A stretch of DNA of 5,552 bases from Alphaproteobacteria bacterium. GTDB taxonomy: Bacteria > Pseudomonadota > Alphaproteobacteria > UBA828. The notes under the pieces are model-generated. The model made no database searches, was not told the origin of the DNA, and saw only the letters and a list, made by a program, of their open reading frames with translations. The position numbers and the translations under genes are program-made. Positions 1 through 5,186 of the stretch are shown in pieces. Each line of letters begins with the position of its first letter. Positions within the stretch are counted from its first letter, which is position 1. The DNA is taken from the NCBI GenBank assembly GCA_018668475.1, contig JABJCZ010000310.1:1-5552 (forward strand), in the 5' to 3' direction.

Positions 1-887
1 AGGCCCGGATACAGCACGCGGACGAGGCCGCTCATGGTGCTCAGTGCTTCGGCGACCCGGGTTGCGTTATCGCACATTTTGTCGACTCTCAGCTCCAGCG
101 TCTCCAACCCCTTGAGCATCACCCAGGCGTTGAACGGGCTCATGGACGGCCCGGTATTGCGATAAAACGGCACGAGTTCGTCCTTCACCCACTCGGCGCT
201 CCCCAGAATGGCGCCGCCAAGGCAGCGCCCCTGGCCGTCGATATGTTTGGTTGTGGAATAGACAACGATGTCCGCCCCAAGTTTCATTGGCTGTTGCAGG
301 ACCGGCGTTGAAAACACGTTATCAATGATCACCCGGGCGCCGACTGAATGGCCGATTTCCGCGACGGCGGCGATATCAACTATTTCAAGTGTCGGGTTGG
401 ATGGCGATTCCAGAAAAACGCAGCGCGTATTGGGGCGCATTGCCGCTTGCCACTGGTCCAGGTCGCGGCCATCCACCAATGTGGTTTCCACGCCAAAGCG
501 CGGCAGCAGATCTGTCATGATGTAGTTGATGGAGCCGAATATCGCGCGGCCCGAGACGACGTGATCGCCGGCCTTCAGTTGACACATCAGCGCGGCAAAC
601 ACTGCTGCCATGCCGGTGGCCGTTGCGCGGCAGTCTTCGGCCTCCTCAATGGCAGCAAGGCGCTCTTCAAAAATGCGCACCGTCGGGTTGCCGAAGCGGG
701 AATAGATATAGCCGTCGTCTTCGCCCTTGAAGCGAGCCGCCGCCGTGGCTGCGTCTTTGTAGACATAGCCCGAGGTCAAAAACATGGCTTCGTTGGTTTC
801 ACCAAATTCGGTGCGCGCGATGCCACCGCGCACGGCGCGGGTTGCCGGGCGCCAGTTCTCACCAGTTTGTTTGCGCTTGTCAGCCAT
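1..887 (-). CDS. metZ: O-succinylhomoserine sulfhydrylase MetZ (3' part beyond window)
   Basis: This PLP enzyme of the Cys/Met metabolism family makes homocysteine directly from O-succinylhomoserine and sulfide in the cytoplasm. I translated the minus strand from the ATG at 887: 295 complete codons are open to the left edge, about three quarters of the family's usual 390-400 residues, so the C-terminus is missing. Visible landmarks are the YSRFGNPT motif (residues 62-69), the TGMAAV cofactor phosphate loop (91-96), ESPSNPT (160-166), Asp189 in IIDN, which should contact the pyridine nitrogen, and the Schiff-base Lys214 in YSTTKHIDGQGRCLGG. The HIDGQGRCLGG stretch is typical of MetZ rather than MetB or MetC. 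The start is supported by GGAG (897-900) nine bases upstream. A SAM-II riboswitch and terminator precede it, which fits a methionine biosynthetic role. Substrate could be O-acetyl- instead of O-succinylhomoserine; sequence alone does not settle this. Confidence 0.95.
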   Translation of the reverse strand, partial: MADKRKQTGENWRPATRAVRGGIARTEFGETNEAMFLTSGYVYKDAATAAARFKGEDDGYIYSRFGNPTVRIFEERLAAIEEAEDCRATATGMAAVFAALMCQLKAGDHVVSGRAIFGSINYIMTDLLPRFGVETTLVDGRDLDQWQAAMRPNTRCVFLESPSNPTLEIVDIAAVAEIGHSVGARVIIDNVFSTPVLQQPMKLGADIVVYSTTKHIDGQGRCLGGAILGSAEWVKDELVPFYRNTGPSMSPFNAWVMLKGLETLELRVDKMCDNATRVAEALSTMSGLVRVLYPG

Positions 888-916
888 TGCCGTCTACTCC
901 GCTTGAAAAGGGCCGC

Positions 917-952
917 AAAACCAGAAAAGCCCTGACCAAAAAGTCAGGGCTT
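917..952 (-). terminator. Intrinsic terminator of the metZ leader (riboswitch expression platform)
   Basis: Reading the minus strand, a perfect 10-bp stem AAGCCCUGAC/GUCAGGGCUU (952-943 with 936-927) closes a 6-base loop and runs into UUUU, with a second UUUU a few bases later. It lies between the SAM-II aptamer and the metZ ribosome binding site, so it would stop transcription before the gene. The U-tract is interrupted by CUGG, so efficiency may be moderate. The ribosome binding site itself lies outside the hairpin, which argues for control of transcription rather than translation. Confidence 0.8.
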
Positions 953-963
953 CAAGCGCCCGC

Positions 964-1020
964 GACCTTTTAGCCGTTTGTTTAACGTGGCCGCAAGCCG
1001 GTCGGCTCAAATCACCACGG
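964..1020 (-). ncRNA. SAM-II riboswitch (S-adenosylmethionine aptamer)
   Basis: The minus strand shows the SAM-II layout of an H-type pseudoknot. P1 pairs CGUGG (1019-1015) with CCACG (990-986). The loop of P1 begins UGAUUUGAGCCG, and its AGCCG (1007-1003) pairs with the 3' CGGCU (976-972); a further UUU/AAA contact around one G-A mismatch extends this helix, as known for the family. The conserved UGAUUU, GCUUGC, CGUUAAA and GCUAAAAGG segments are all present in order. SAM-II aptamers are known mainly from alphaproteobacteria upstream of methionine genes such as metA and metC/metZ. Here it precedes metZ by about 77 bases, with an intrinsic terminator in between; binding of S-adenosylmethionine should reduce metZ expression. 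Confidence 0.93.
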
Positions 1021-1026
1021 GTCGCT

Positions 1027-1055
1027 TTCAAGCACGGATCATGCCGGTGCGTCAA
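1027..1055 (-). promoter_or_regulatory. Possible promoter of the metZ leader
   Basis: On the minus strand TTGACG (1055-1050) is followed after exactly 17 bases by CTTGAA (1032-1027). The -35 is good and the -10 poor, but the predicted start near 1019-1021 falls right at the first base of riboswitch stem P1, which is where a compact SAM-II leader would begin. Between the two boxes lies an imperfect inverted repeat (GCAC-GG / CC-GTGC type). No start site data are available, so this is an inference from spacing and position. Confidence 0.45.
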
Positions 1056-1079
1056 GGGGCCAGAATTTGGTTCCGCGAC

Positions 1080-2066
1080 CTACTCTGCCGCCGTTGCGCT
1101 GCAGGCGCCGCCCCCCAGCACACAAAATCGCGCGCAATGCGGATGGTTCAGGGGCACGTCGCCGCCAGCCTCGGCAAGGGTTGCGCCCATTTCAAAAAGT
1201 TCATCGTAGGCAAGCAGCGTGCAGGGCATGATGGTCGGCATCGCTGCGCCCTTGCGCTTTACCACCATGCGCGACGTCGCGCACATCATCGCGTCCGGCG
1301 AGACCTCCAGAATGCCCCAGCATGCGGTTGTAATCTCCGGCACGTCAGCGGCCTCGTCCATTTCCGGAAACAGGACAAGGTGCTCGCGGTTGGTTGCGTC
1401 CAGCGGCAGGCTCAGCTGGTCGAACAGTCGGGCATAGCCCGCGCGTAGGGAACTGTCGGTCTCGTCCCAGCAGGTGCGCCCGGCGACATTGATGTTGAAG
1501 CCCTGTTCATCGAGCCACGAGAGACCTGCCAGTGTAGTTGTCCAGGACTTGTCGCCGCGTTCTTCCACATGCAGCGCTTCGCCGTAATGGTCGACCGACA
1601 CTCGCAAGGTCAAACGATCACCATGGGCGGCGCGCAAACCCACCAGGGGCTCGGCCAGCTTCATCATCGGCCGCATGGCGTTGGTGAGCACCAGTACGCG
1701 AAAGCCACGTTCCAGCGCCAATGCCATCAATTGGATGATATCGGGGTTCATGAACGGCTCACCGCCAGTAAAGCCGATCTCTTCCGTTGCCAGTTCGTTG
1801 CGCGCAATTTCATCCAGATAGGGCGCCACATCATCCGGTGTGAGATAGGCGAGGCGGTCGTTTACAGGGCTCGATTCGATATAGCAATTAGCGCAGGTGA
1901 GGTTGCAGAGCGTGCCGGTGTTGAACCAAAGCGTTTTCAGGGCGCGCAGGCGCACGCTGGCACGTGGTGAGCCATCGGCCGTTACCACCGGATCAACAAA
2001 TTTTACGATTGTCTGAGCCGACCTAGCCGCCGCGTCGTCTATGGTGGTTTCAGTGGTCAACGCCAT
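1080..2066 (-). CDS. Uncharacterised radical SAM protein with cysteine-rich C-terminus
   Basis: A 328-residue cytoplasmic protein expected to cleave S-adenosylmethionine reductively to a 5'-deoxyadenosyl radical. The cluster motif CNLTCANC (Cys54, Cys58, Cys61) is followed by the GGEP motif (101-104) that binds the methionine amino group, and by a half-barrel through roughly residue 235. The C-terminal 80 residues carry six more cysteines (249, 262, 282, 311, 315, 322), spaced like a SPASM or Twitch-type extension that holds an auxiliary iron-sulfur cluster, but the pattern is not canonical. The general family is that of MoaA, PqqE and anaerobic sulfatase maturases; no specific substrate can be named. 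The ATG at 2066 has GGAG about 11 bases upstream. The gene reads in the same direction as metZ, whose promoter begins directly after its stop; no terminator is evident, so read-through into the riboswitch leader is possible. No peptide precursor gene is visible nearby. Confidence 0.9.
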   Translation of the reverse strand: MALTTETTIDDAAARSAQTIVKFVDPVVTADGSPRASVRLRALKTLWFNTGTLCNLTCANCYIESSPVNDRLAYLTPDDVAPYLDEIARNELATEEIGFTGGEPFMNPDIIQLMALALERGFRVLVLTNAMRPMMKLAEPLVGLRAAHGDRLTLRVSVDHYGEALHVEERGDKSWTTTLAGLSWLDEQGFNINVAGRTCWDETDSSLRAGYARLFDQLSLPLDATNREHLVLFPEMDEAADVPEITTACWGILEVSPDAMMCATSRMVVKRKGAAMPTIMPCTLLAYDELFEMGATLAEAGGDVPLNHPHCARFCVLGGGACSATAAE

Positions 2067-2105
2067 GCCTGAGTTTTCTCCAACCGGGATGGTTTCCCTA
2101 CCATG

Positions 2106-2134
2106 AGTTCACCGGTGGGGCCAGCGTGGGTCAA
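2106..2134 (-). promoter_or_regulatory. Possible weak promoter of the radical SAM gene
   Basis: On the minus strand TTGACC (2134-2129) is separated by 17 bases from TGAACT (2111-2106). The -10 is a poor match. It is the best candidate I see in the spacer upstream of the radical SAM gene, and would give a leader of roughly 35 bases. Treat as tentative. Confidence 0.25.
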
Positions 2135-2172
2135 TTCAACATTGCGTCAGCGGCCAGTGACCGATACGCCCC

Positions 2173-2202
2173 TTGCCCGGGCGGCGGGCTCGGCCCTATA
2201 TT
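2173..2202 (+). promoter_or_regulatory. Promoter of the tRNA-Gly gene
   Basis: TTGCCC (2173-2178) and CTATAT (2196-2201) are 17 bases apart in an otherwise very GC-rich stretch. This TTG-plus-CTATAT form is typical of strong housekeeping promoters in alphaproteobacteria. The expected start near 2208 lies about seven bases before the mature tRNA 5' end, as usual for bacterial tRNA genes. Confidence 0.75.
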
Positions 2203-2214
2203 GCCGCCTCGGGC

Positions 2215-2288
2215 GCGGGTGTAGCTCAATGGTAGAGCATTTGCTTCCCAAGCAAGTGACGAGGGTTCGATTCCCTTCACCCGCTCCA
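2215..2288 (+). tRNA. tRNA-Gly (anticodon CCC)
   Basis: A full cloverleaf of 74 bases. The acceptor stem GCGGGTG (2215-2221) pairs with CACCCGC (2278-2284), followed by discriminator T and an encoded CCA (2286-2288). The D arm is GCTC/GAGC (2224-2238). The anticodon stem TTTGC/GCAAG encloses loop TTCCCAA, giving anticodon CCC at 2247-2249, which reads GGG glycine codons. The variable loop is 4 bases, and the T arm GAGGG-TTCGATT-CCCTT is standard. It has its own promoter upstream; no terminator is seen downstream before the transporter gene. Confidence 0.98.
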
Positions 2289-2321
2289 GTTCTTTAAAGC
2301 ATCGCCGCGCACGTCGCCATG

Positions 2322-2326
2322 AAAGG
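2322..2326 (+). promoter_or_regulatory. Ribosome binding site that fixes the MFS gene start
   Basis: AAAGG lies eight bases before the ATG at 2335. An earlier ATG at 2319 is in another frame, has no purine-rich site before it and opens only an 8-codon reading frame, so 2335 is the better start for the transporter. Confidence 0.55.
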
Positions 2327-2334
2327 CCTGTTCG

Positions 2335-3582
2335 ATGAAGCCTGAGCGCCAGCGAACCCTCTTCGTCAATATTGGCCACAGCTTTGATCACCTGTTGATG
2401 CTGCTGTTTCCGACGGTCGTGCTCGGCCTTGAAGATGAGTTCAATCGGCCGTATGGCGAGCTGATCTCACTGGCCGTGCCCGGTTTTATTGCCTTTGCTG
2501 CCGGCACCCTGCCGGCGGCGTGGCTTGGTGACCGCTGGAGCCGAAGCGGGATGCTGGCGGTTTTCTTCCTCGGCATCGGCGGGGCGACGGTGCTTACCGG
2601 TTTTGCCCGCACGCCGCTGGAAATTTCCATCGGGCTTGGGCTGATGGGCCTGTTCGCCTCGATCTACCATCCCGTCGGCTATTCCATCCTGGTGGAAGGG
2701 CGAGACAAGGTGGGCCGTGTGCTCGGCGTAAACAGTCTTTTCGGTAACTTCGGCGTGGCGGGCGCGGCGCTGCTTGCGGCGGTGCTGATGGACCTCATCA
2801 GCTGGCGTCTTGCCTTTATGGCACCCGGCGCCGCGGCCTTGCTCGTTGGTGTGGCCTATGTCTGGCACATTCGGCGGCATCCAATGCCGTCCCGTAGTGC
2901 TCACCGGGTCCACTCGGTCGCGCCTGAATCACGCCACGAGCGTCGCCGGTTGCTGGTTCGCGCGCTCATTCTCATGGCCATTTCAGCCGCGCTCACTGGC
3001 GTCGTGTATCAAGGGGTGCTGATTGCGCTGCCCAAGGTATTTGATGTGGGCCTCGGTTCACTTGCCAAGAGTGACCTTGGCGTTGGTGGTCTGGTTTCGG
3101 TGGTCATCGGTATTGCGGCTTTCGGGCAGATCGGCATTGGCTGGCTGGTCGACCGGTATTCCCCCAAACTCATCTGGATCATTCTCGAGCTTGGTCAATT
3201 GCCGTTTCTCGTGCTCATCAGTTTTGTCAGTGAAGCGGGCATGCTGGTTGTCGCAATGATGATGATGTTTACCATCATCGGCGAAGTGCCGGTGCAGGAT
3301 GCGCTGATCACGCGATATACGGTCGATGCGTGGCGATCACGAATTTTTGGCCTCAAATTTCTCGTTGGCCTGGCGCCGGCCTCGCTGGCTCCCGTTCTTG
3401 TCGTGGTGTTGCACGGGGGAGAAATAGAGTTTCTGTGGTTTTTTGTTGTCCTCGGCGCCTGCGCACTCATTGTAGGTACCGTCGGGTTTTTCCTGCCGGA
3501 CCCCCGTCGCATTGCCGCACTGACCAACCGGCCCTCCACGGATATCCTGTCAGAACCAGTCACAGTGCCCGCGCGTGATTGA
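2335..3582 (+). CDS. Major facilitator superfamily transporter
   Basis: A 415-residue inner-membrane protein, the usual size for a 12-TM MFS carrier. The two halves each show a form of the motif-A loop between TM2 and TM3: GDRWSR (about residues 65-70) and VDRYSP (about 272-277). A long, arginine- and histidine-rich cytoplasmic loop (about 180-209) separates the halves. The segment IYHPVGYS (about 110-117) recalls the His-Pro motif of the fosmidomycin-resistance (Fsr) type branch, but similarity to that branch is only my impression, and the substrate is unknown. The C-terminal 25 residues are polar and probably cytoplasmic. It starts 47 bases after tRNA-Gly, with no convincing promoter between, so it may be read from the tRNA promoter. 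It is followed by a 110-base gap before the tungstate operon, which it need not belong to. Confidence 0.9.
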   Translation: MKPERQRTLFVNIGHSFDHLLMLLFPTVVLGLEDEFNRPYGELISLAVPGFIAFAAGTLPAAWLGDRWSRSGMLAVFFLGIGGATVLTGFARTPLEISIGLGLMGLFASIYHPVGYSILVEGRDKVGRVLGVNSLFGNFGVAGAALLAAVLMDLISWRLAFMAPGAAALLVGVAYVWHIRRHPMPSRSAHRVHSVAPESRHERRRLLVRALILMAISAALTGVVYQGVLIALPKVFDVGLGSLAKSDLGVGGLVSVVIGIAAFGQIGIGWLVDRYSPKLIWIILELGQLPFLVLISFVSEAGMLVVAMMMMFTIIGEVPVQDALITRYTVDAWRSRIFGLKFLVGLAPASLAPVLVVVLHGGEIEFLWFFVVLGACALIVGTVGFFLPDPRRIAALTNRPSTDILSEPVTVPARD

Positions 3583-3598
3583 TAGAAATAATCAATCA
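3576..3598 (+). repeat. AT-rich inverted repeat overlapping the MFS stop codon
   Basis: TGATTGAT (3576-3583) and ATCAATCA (3591-3598) form a perfect 8-bp inverted repeat around a 7-base spacer; the right arm extends into a third ATCA unit (to 3602), so the hairpin could slip by four bases. The left arm includes the transporter stop codon. It is too AT-rich and lacks a T-run, so it is a poor terminator; an operator for the downstream operon is equally possible. Confidence 0.4.
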
Positions 3599-3646
3599 AT
3601 CAGGACTTTACTATTGATATTCTGATCACTGGGCCGCACCGTTTAC

Positions 3647-3657
3647 CGTGATTCACG
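3647..3657 (+). promoter_or_regulatory. Perfect 11-base palindrome upstream of tupB
   Basis: CGTGATTCACG is a perfect palindrome around one central base, 35 bases before the tupB start, preceded by a short direct repeat (ACCGT at 3638-3642 and 3645-3649). It might bind a regulator responding to tungstate or molybdate, but it does not look like a known ModE site. I find no convincing -35/-10 pair in the whole 3583-3692 gap. Confidence 0.25.
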
Positions 3658-3692
3658 CGTCTGACTAACCCGATTTACAGAGCAACCTGACA

Positions 3693-4397
3693 ATGCAGCA
3701 GTTTGGTGATGCATTTGCGGCCGCATTGGGCCTGATCGTCTCGGCTGATTCCGGCCTGGGCGAGATTGTCGCGTTGTCGCTGCGAGTCAGTGGCAGCGCG
3801 GTGGTGCTGGCGCTACTGCTGGGCTTGCCATTGGGCGCTCTGCTGGCGCTCTACCGTTTTCCCGGTCGAGGTGTTGCGATAGTGGGTGTGAACGCCCTGA
3901 TGGGCCTGCCGCCGGTGGTCGTCGGGCTCGTCGTTTATCTGATGTTTTCGCGGTCGGGTCCGCTGGGCGTGTTCGGACTGCTGTATTCCCCCAGCGCGAT
4001 GATCATTGCGCAGTTGGCGCTGGTGCTGCCCATCATCGCCGCGCTGTCGCGTCAGCACATCGAAGATCTCTGGGGTGAATATGGTGACCAGCTTCGCTCT
4101 TTCGGCAGTTCGCGCTGGCGCGCCGTGCCGACGCTGCTCTGGGAGGGGCGGATCAGCTTGTTAACCGTCGTGCTCGCCGGATTCGGGCGGGCCATTGCCG
4201 AAGTTGGTGCGGTGATGATTGTTGGCGGAAACATCGACCACTACACGCGTGTTATGACGACTGCAATCTCGCTCGAAACCAGCAAGGGCGATTTGCCTTT
4301 GGCGCTGGGGCTCGGCGTAGTTCTGCTGCTCCTGTCCCTTGCCGTTAACACGGGGCTCACGCTGGCGCGGGCCACCACCGTGCGACAGGCGGGTTAG
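3693..4397 (+). CDS. tupB: Tungstate ABC transporter permease TupB
   Basis: A 234-residue integral membrane protein that forms the channel of a tungstate importer, normally as a homodimer. Hydrophobic segments fall at about residues 24-54, 60-86, 99-120, 153-180 and 200-226. The cytoplasmic coupling (EAA-type) loop lies at about 127-150, with [14 protein letters not shown] contacting the ATPase. [17 protein letters not shown] (165-181) is characteristic of the TupB/WtpB/ModB permeases. The size and the last motif fit TupB better than the longer molybdate permeases, and the downstream TupA confirms the assignment. The ATG at 3693 has only a weak ribosome site (ACAGAG region), yet no better start is seen before the first membrane segment. 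It is the first gene of a tight three-gene operon; the ATPase follows after 3 bases. Molybdate transport as a secondary activity cannot be excluded. Confidence 0.9.
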   Translation: MQQFGDAFAAALGLIVSADSGLGEIVALSLRVSGSAVVLALLLGLPLGALLALYRFPGRGVAIVGVNALMGLPPVVVGLVVYLMFSRSGPLGVFGLLYSPSAMIIAQLALVLPIIAALSRQHIEDLWGEYGDQLRSFGSSRWRAVPTLLWEGRISLLTVVLAGFGRAIAEVGAVMIVGGNIDHYTRVMTTAISLETSKGDLPLALGLGVVLLLLSLAVNTGLTLARATTVRQAG

Positions 4398-4400
4398 GCG

Positions 4401-5186
4401 ATGCGCGGCTCTGGGCGCGGCTCTGGTATTCTGCCCCTGTCGATTGACGGTGTCAGCGTGTCGCTGGCGGGCCGTAGGGTGCTCGATAATATTAGCCTTA
4501 CGATCCCGCAGGGTGAGCGCACCGTGGTGCTGGGACCAAATGGCGCCGGTAAGACGACTCTGCTGCGGTTGTGTCATGGATTGTTGCCACCGGACAGCGG
4601 TGAGCTGGACTGGCAGGGGCCTGAAGCTATTCACCGACGTCAGCGACAGGCCATGGTGTTTCAGCGCCCGGTCATGTTGCGCCGCTCGGTCCGCGCAAAT
4701 ATCGCCCATGGCCTCAAGGTTCGCCGGGTCGCCCGGCGGGAGCGACGGGCACGTGTGGATGAAGTGCTGGAGGCTACTGGCCTCGAAGGTTTTGCCACCC
4801 GTCCGGCCCGGCGATTGTCGATCGGTGAGCAGCAGCGCGTGGCCATTGCGCGCGCCTGGGCACTCGCGCCGGAAGTTCTGTTTCTAGATGAGCCCACGGC
4901 GAGCCTTGATCCAGGTGCGACCCGGGCTGTCGAAATACTGGTGGGGCTGATTAGCCGCGCGGGTACGACGGTCGTACTAACCACGCAGGACCTGGCACAG
5001 GCCCGACGGTTGGCTGACCGTGTTGTGTTTTTTCATGGTGGTCGGGCGCTAGAAATGGCCGCGGCTGAATCATTCTTTGCCCGTCCGCGCAGTCCTGAAG
5101 CTCGCGCCTTTATTGCCGGCGACTTGTTCTGGTCCGGCGCACCGGTTTCAGGAGGGCGCGAGGCATGGGTCGTTCACGAGCGCTGA
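4401..5186 (+). CDS. tupC: Tungstate ABC transporter ATP-binding protein TupC
   Basis: A 261-residue cytoplasmic ATPase that drives tungstate import through TupB. In order: Walker [10 protein letters not shown] (45-53), Q-loop Gln88 in VFQRP, signature LSIGEQQR (139-146), Walker B VLFLDEP (159-165) with catalytic Glu164, and D-loop SLD (168-170). Two positions are unusual: the signature has Ile141 where LSGGE has Gly, and the switch position normally His is Gln196 in [13 protein letters not shown]. The QARRLAD stretch and the ending AFIAGDLFW are typical of this tungstate/molybdate ATPase group. The protein begins with an RGSGRGSG duplication encoded by a 12-base tandem repeat. The ATG is 3 bases after the tupB stop, and the 3' end overlaps tupA by 22 bases, indicating translational coupling. 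Everything else looks intact, so I regard it as functional, though possibly with altered ATPase kinetics. Confidence 0.92.
   Translation: MRGSGRGSGILPLSIDGVSVSLAGRRVLDNISLTIPQGERTVVLGPNGAGKTTLLRLCHGLLPPDSGELDWQGPEAIHRRQRQAMVFQRPVMLRRSVRANIAHGLKVRRVARRERRARVDEVLEATGLEGFATRPARRLSIGEQQRVAIARAWALAPEVLFLDEPTASLDPGATRAVEILVGLISRAGTTVVLTTQDLAQARRLADRVVFFHGGRALEMAAAESFFARPRSPEARAFIAGDLFWSGAPVSGGREAWVVHER
4403..4426 (+). repeat. 12-base tandem duplication in the tupC start region
   Basis: The unit GCGCGGCTCTGG occurs twice head to tail without mismatch, beginning at the last base of the tupC start codon and encoding two RGSG units. The copies are identical, suggesting recent replication slippage; as a multiple of three it leaves the frame intact. 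Confidence 0.85.
5150..5156 (+). promoter_or_regulatory. Strong ribosome binding site of tupA inside tupC
   Basis: AGGAGGG, close to the full anti-Shine-Dalgarno complement, lies eight bases before the ATG at 5165. It fixes the tupA start inside the last codons of tupC and suggests that the binding protein is made in larger amounts than the permease, whose own site is weak. Confidence 0.75.

Noticed and set aside
348..935. 195-codon plus-strand open frame across the metZ region
   Set aside because: It is antisense to metZ, whose minus-strand translation shows all family motifs, and its own product is low-complexity without recognisable features; it also crosses the riboswitch terminator.
978..1448. 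156-codon plus-strand open frame over the riboswitch and the radical SAM 3' end
   Set aside because: It runs opposite to a clear gene and through the aptamer, and has no ribosome site or recognisable motif.
2072..2106. Small overlapping inverted repeats (AACC/GGTT and ATGGT/ACCAT) upstream of the radical SAM gene
   Set aside because: The stems are only 4-5 bp and mutually exclusive, well within chance; not enough for a regulatory call.
2264..2288. tRNA 3' end as an integration site for a mobile element
   Set aside because: tRNA-Gly genes are common attachment sites, but I find no second copy of this sequence and no integrase in the window.
2103..2297. Small plus-strand frame covering the tRNA and its promoter
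   Set aside because: It translates through the tRNA-Gly gene and promoter and cannot be a real gene.
3583..3692. Molybdenum/tungsten cofactor riboswitch upstream of tupB
   Set aside because: The gap is too short and shows none of the long paired stems of that RNA class.
4161..4709. 182-codon minus-strand frame across tupB and tupC, and a similar plus-strand frame at 4339-4887
   Set aside because: Both are shadows of the tungstate genes, caused by GC-rich codon bias, and their products have no coherent domains.
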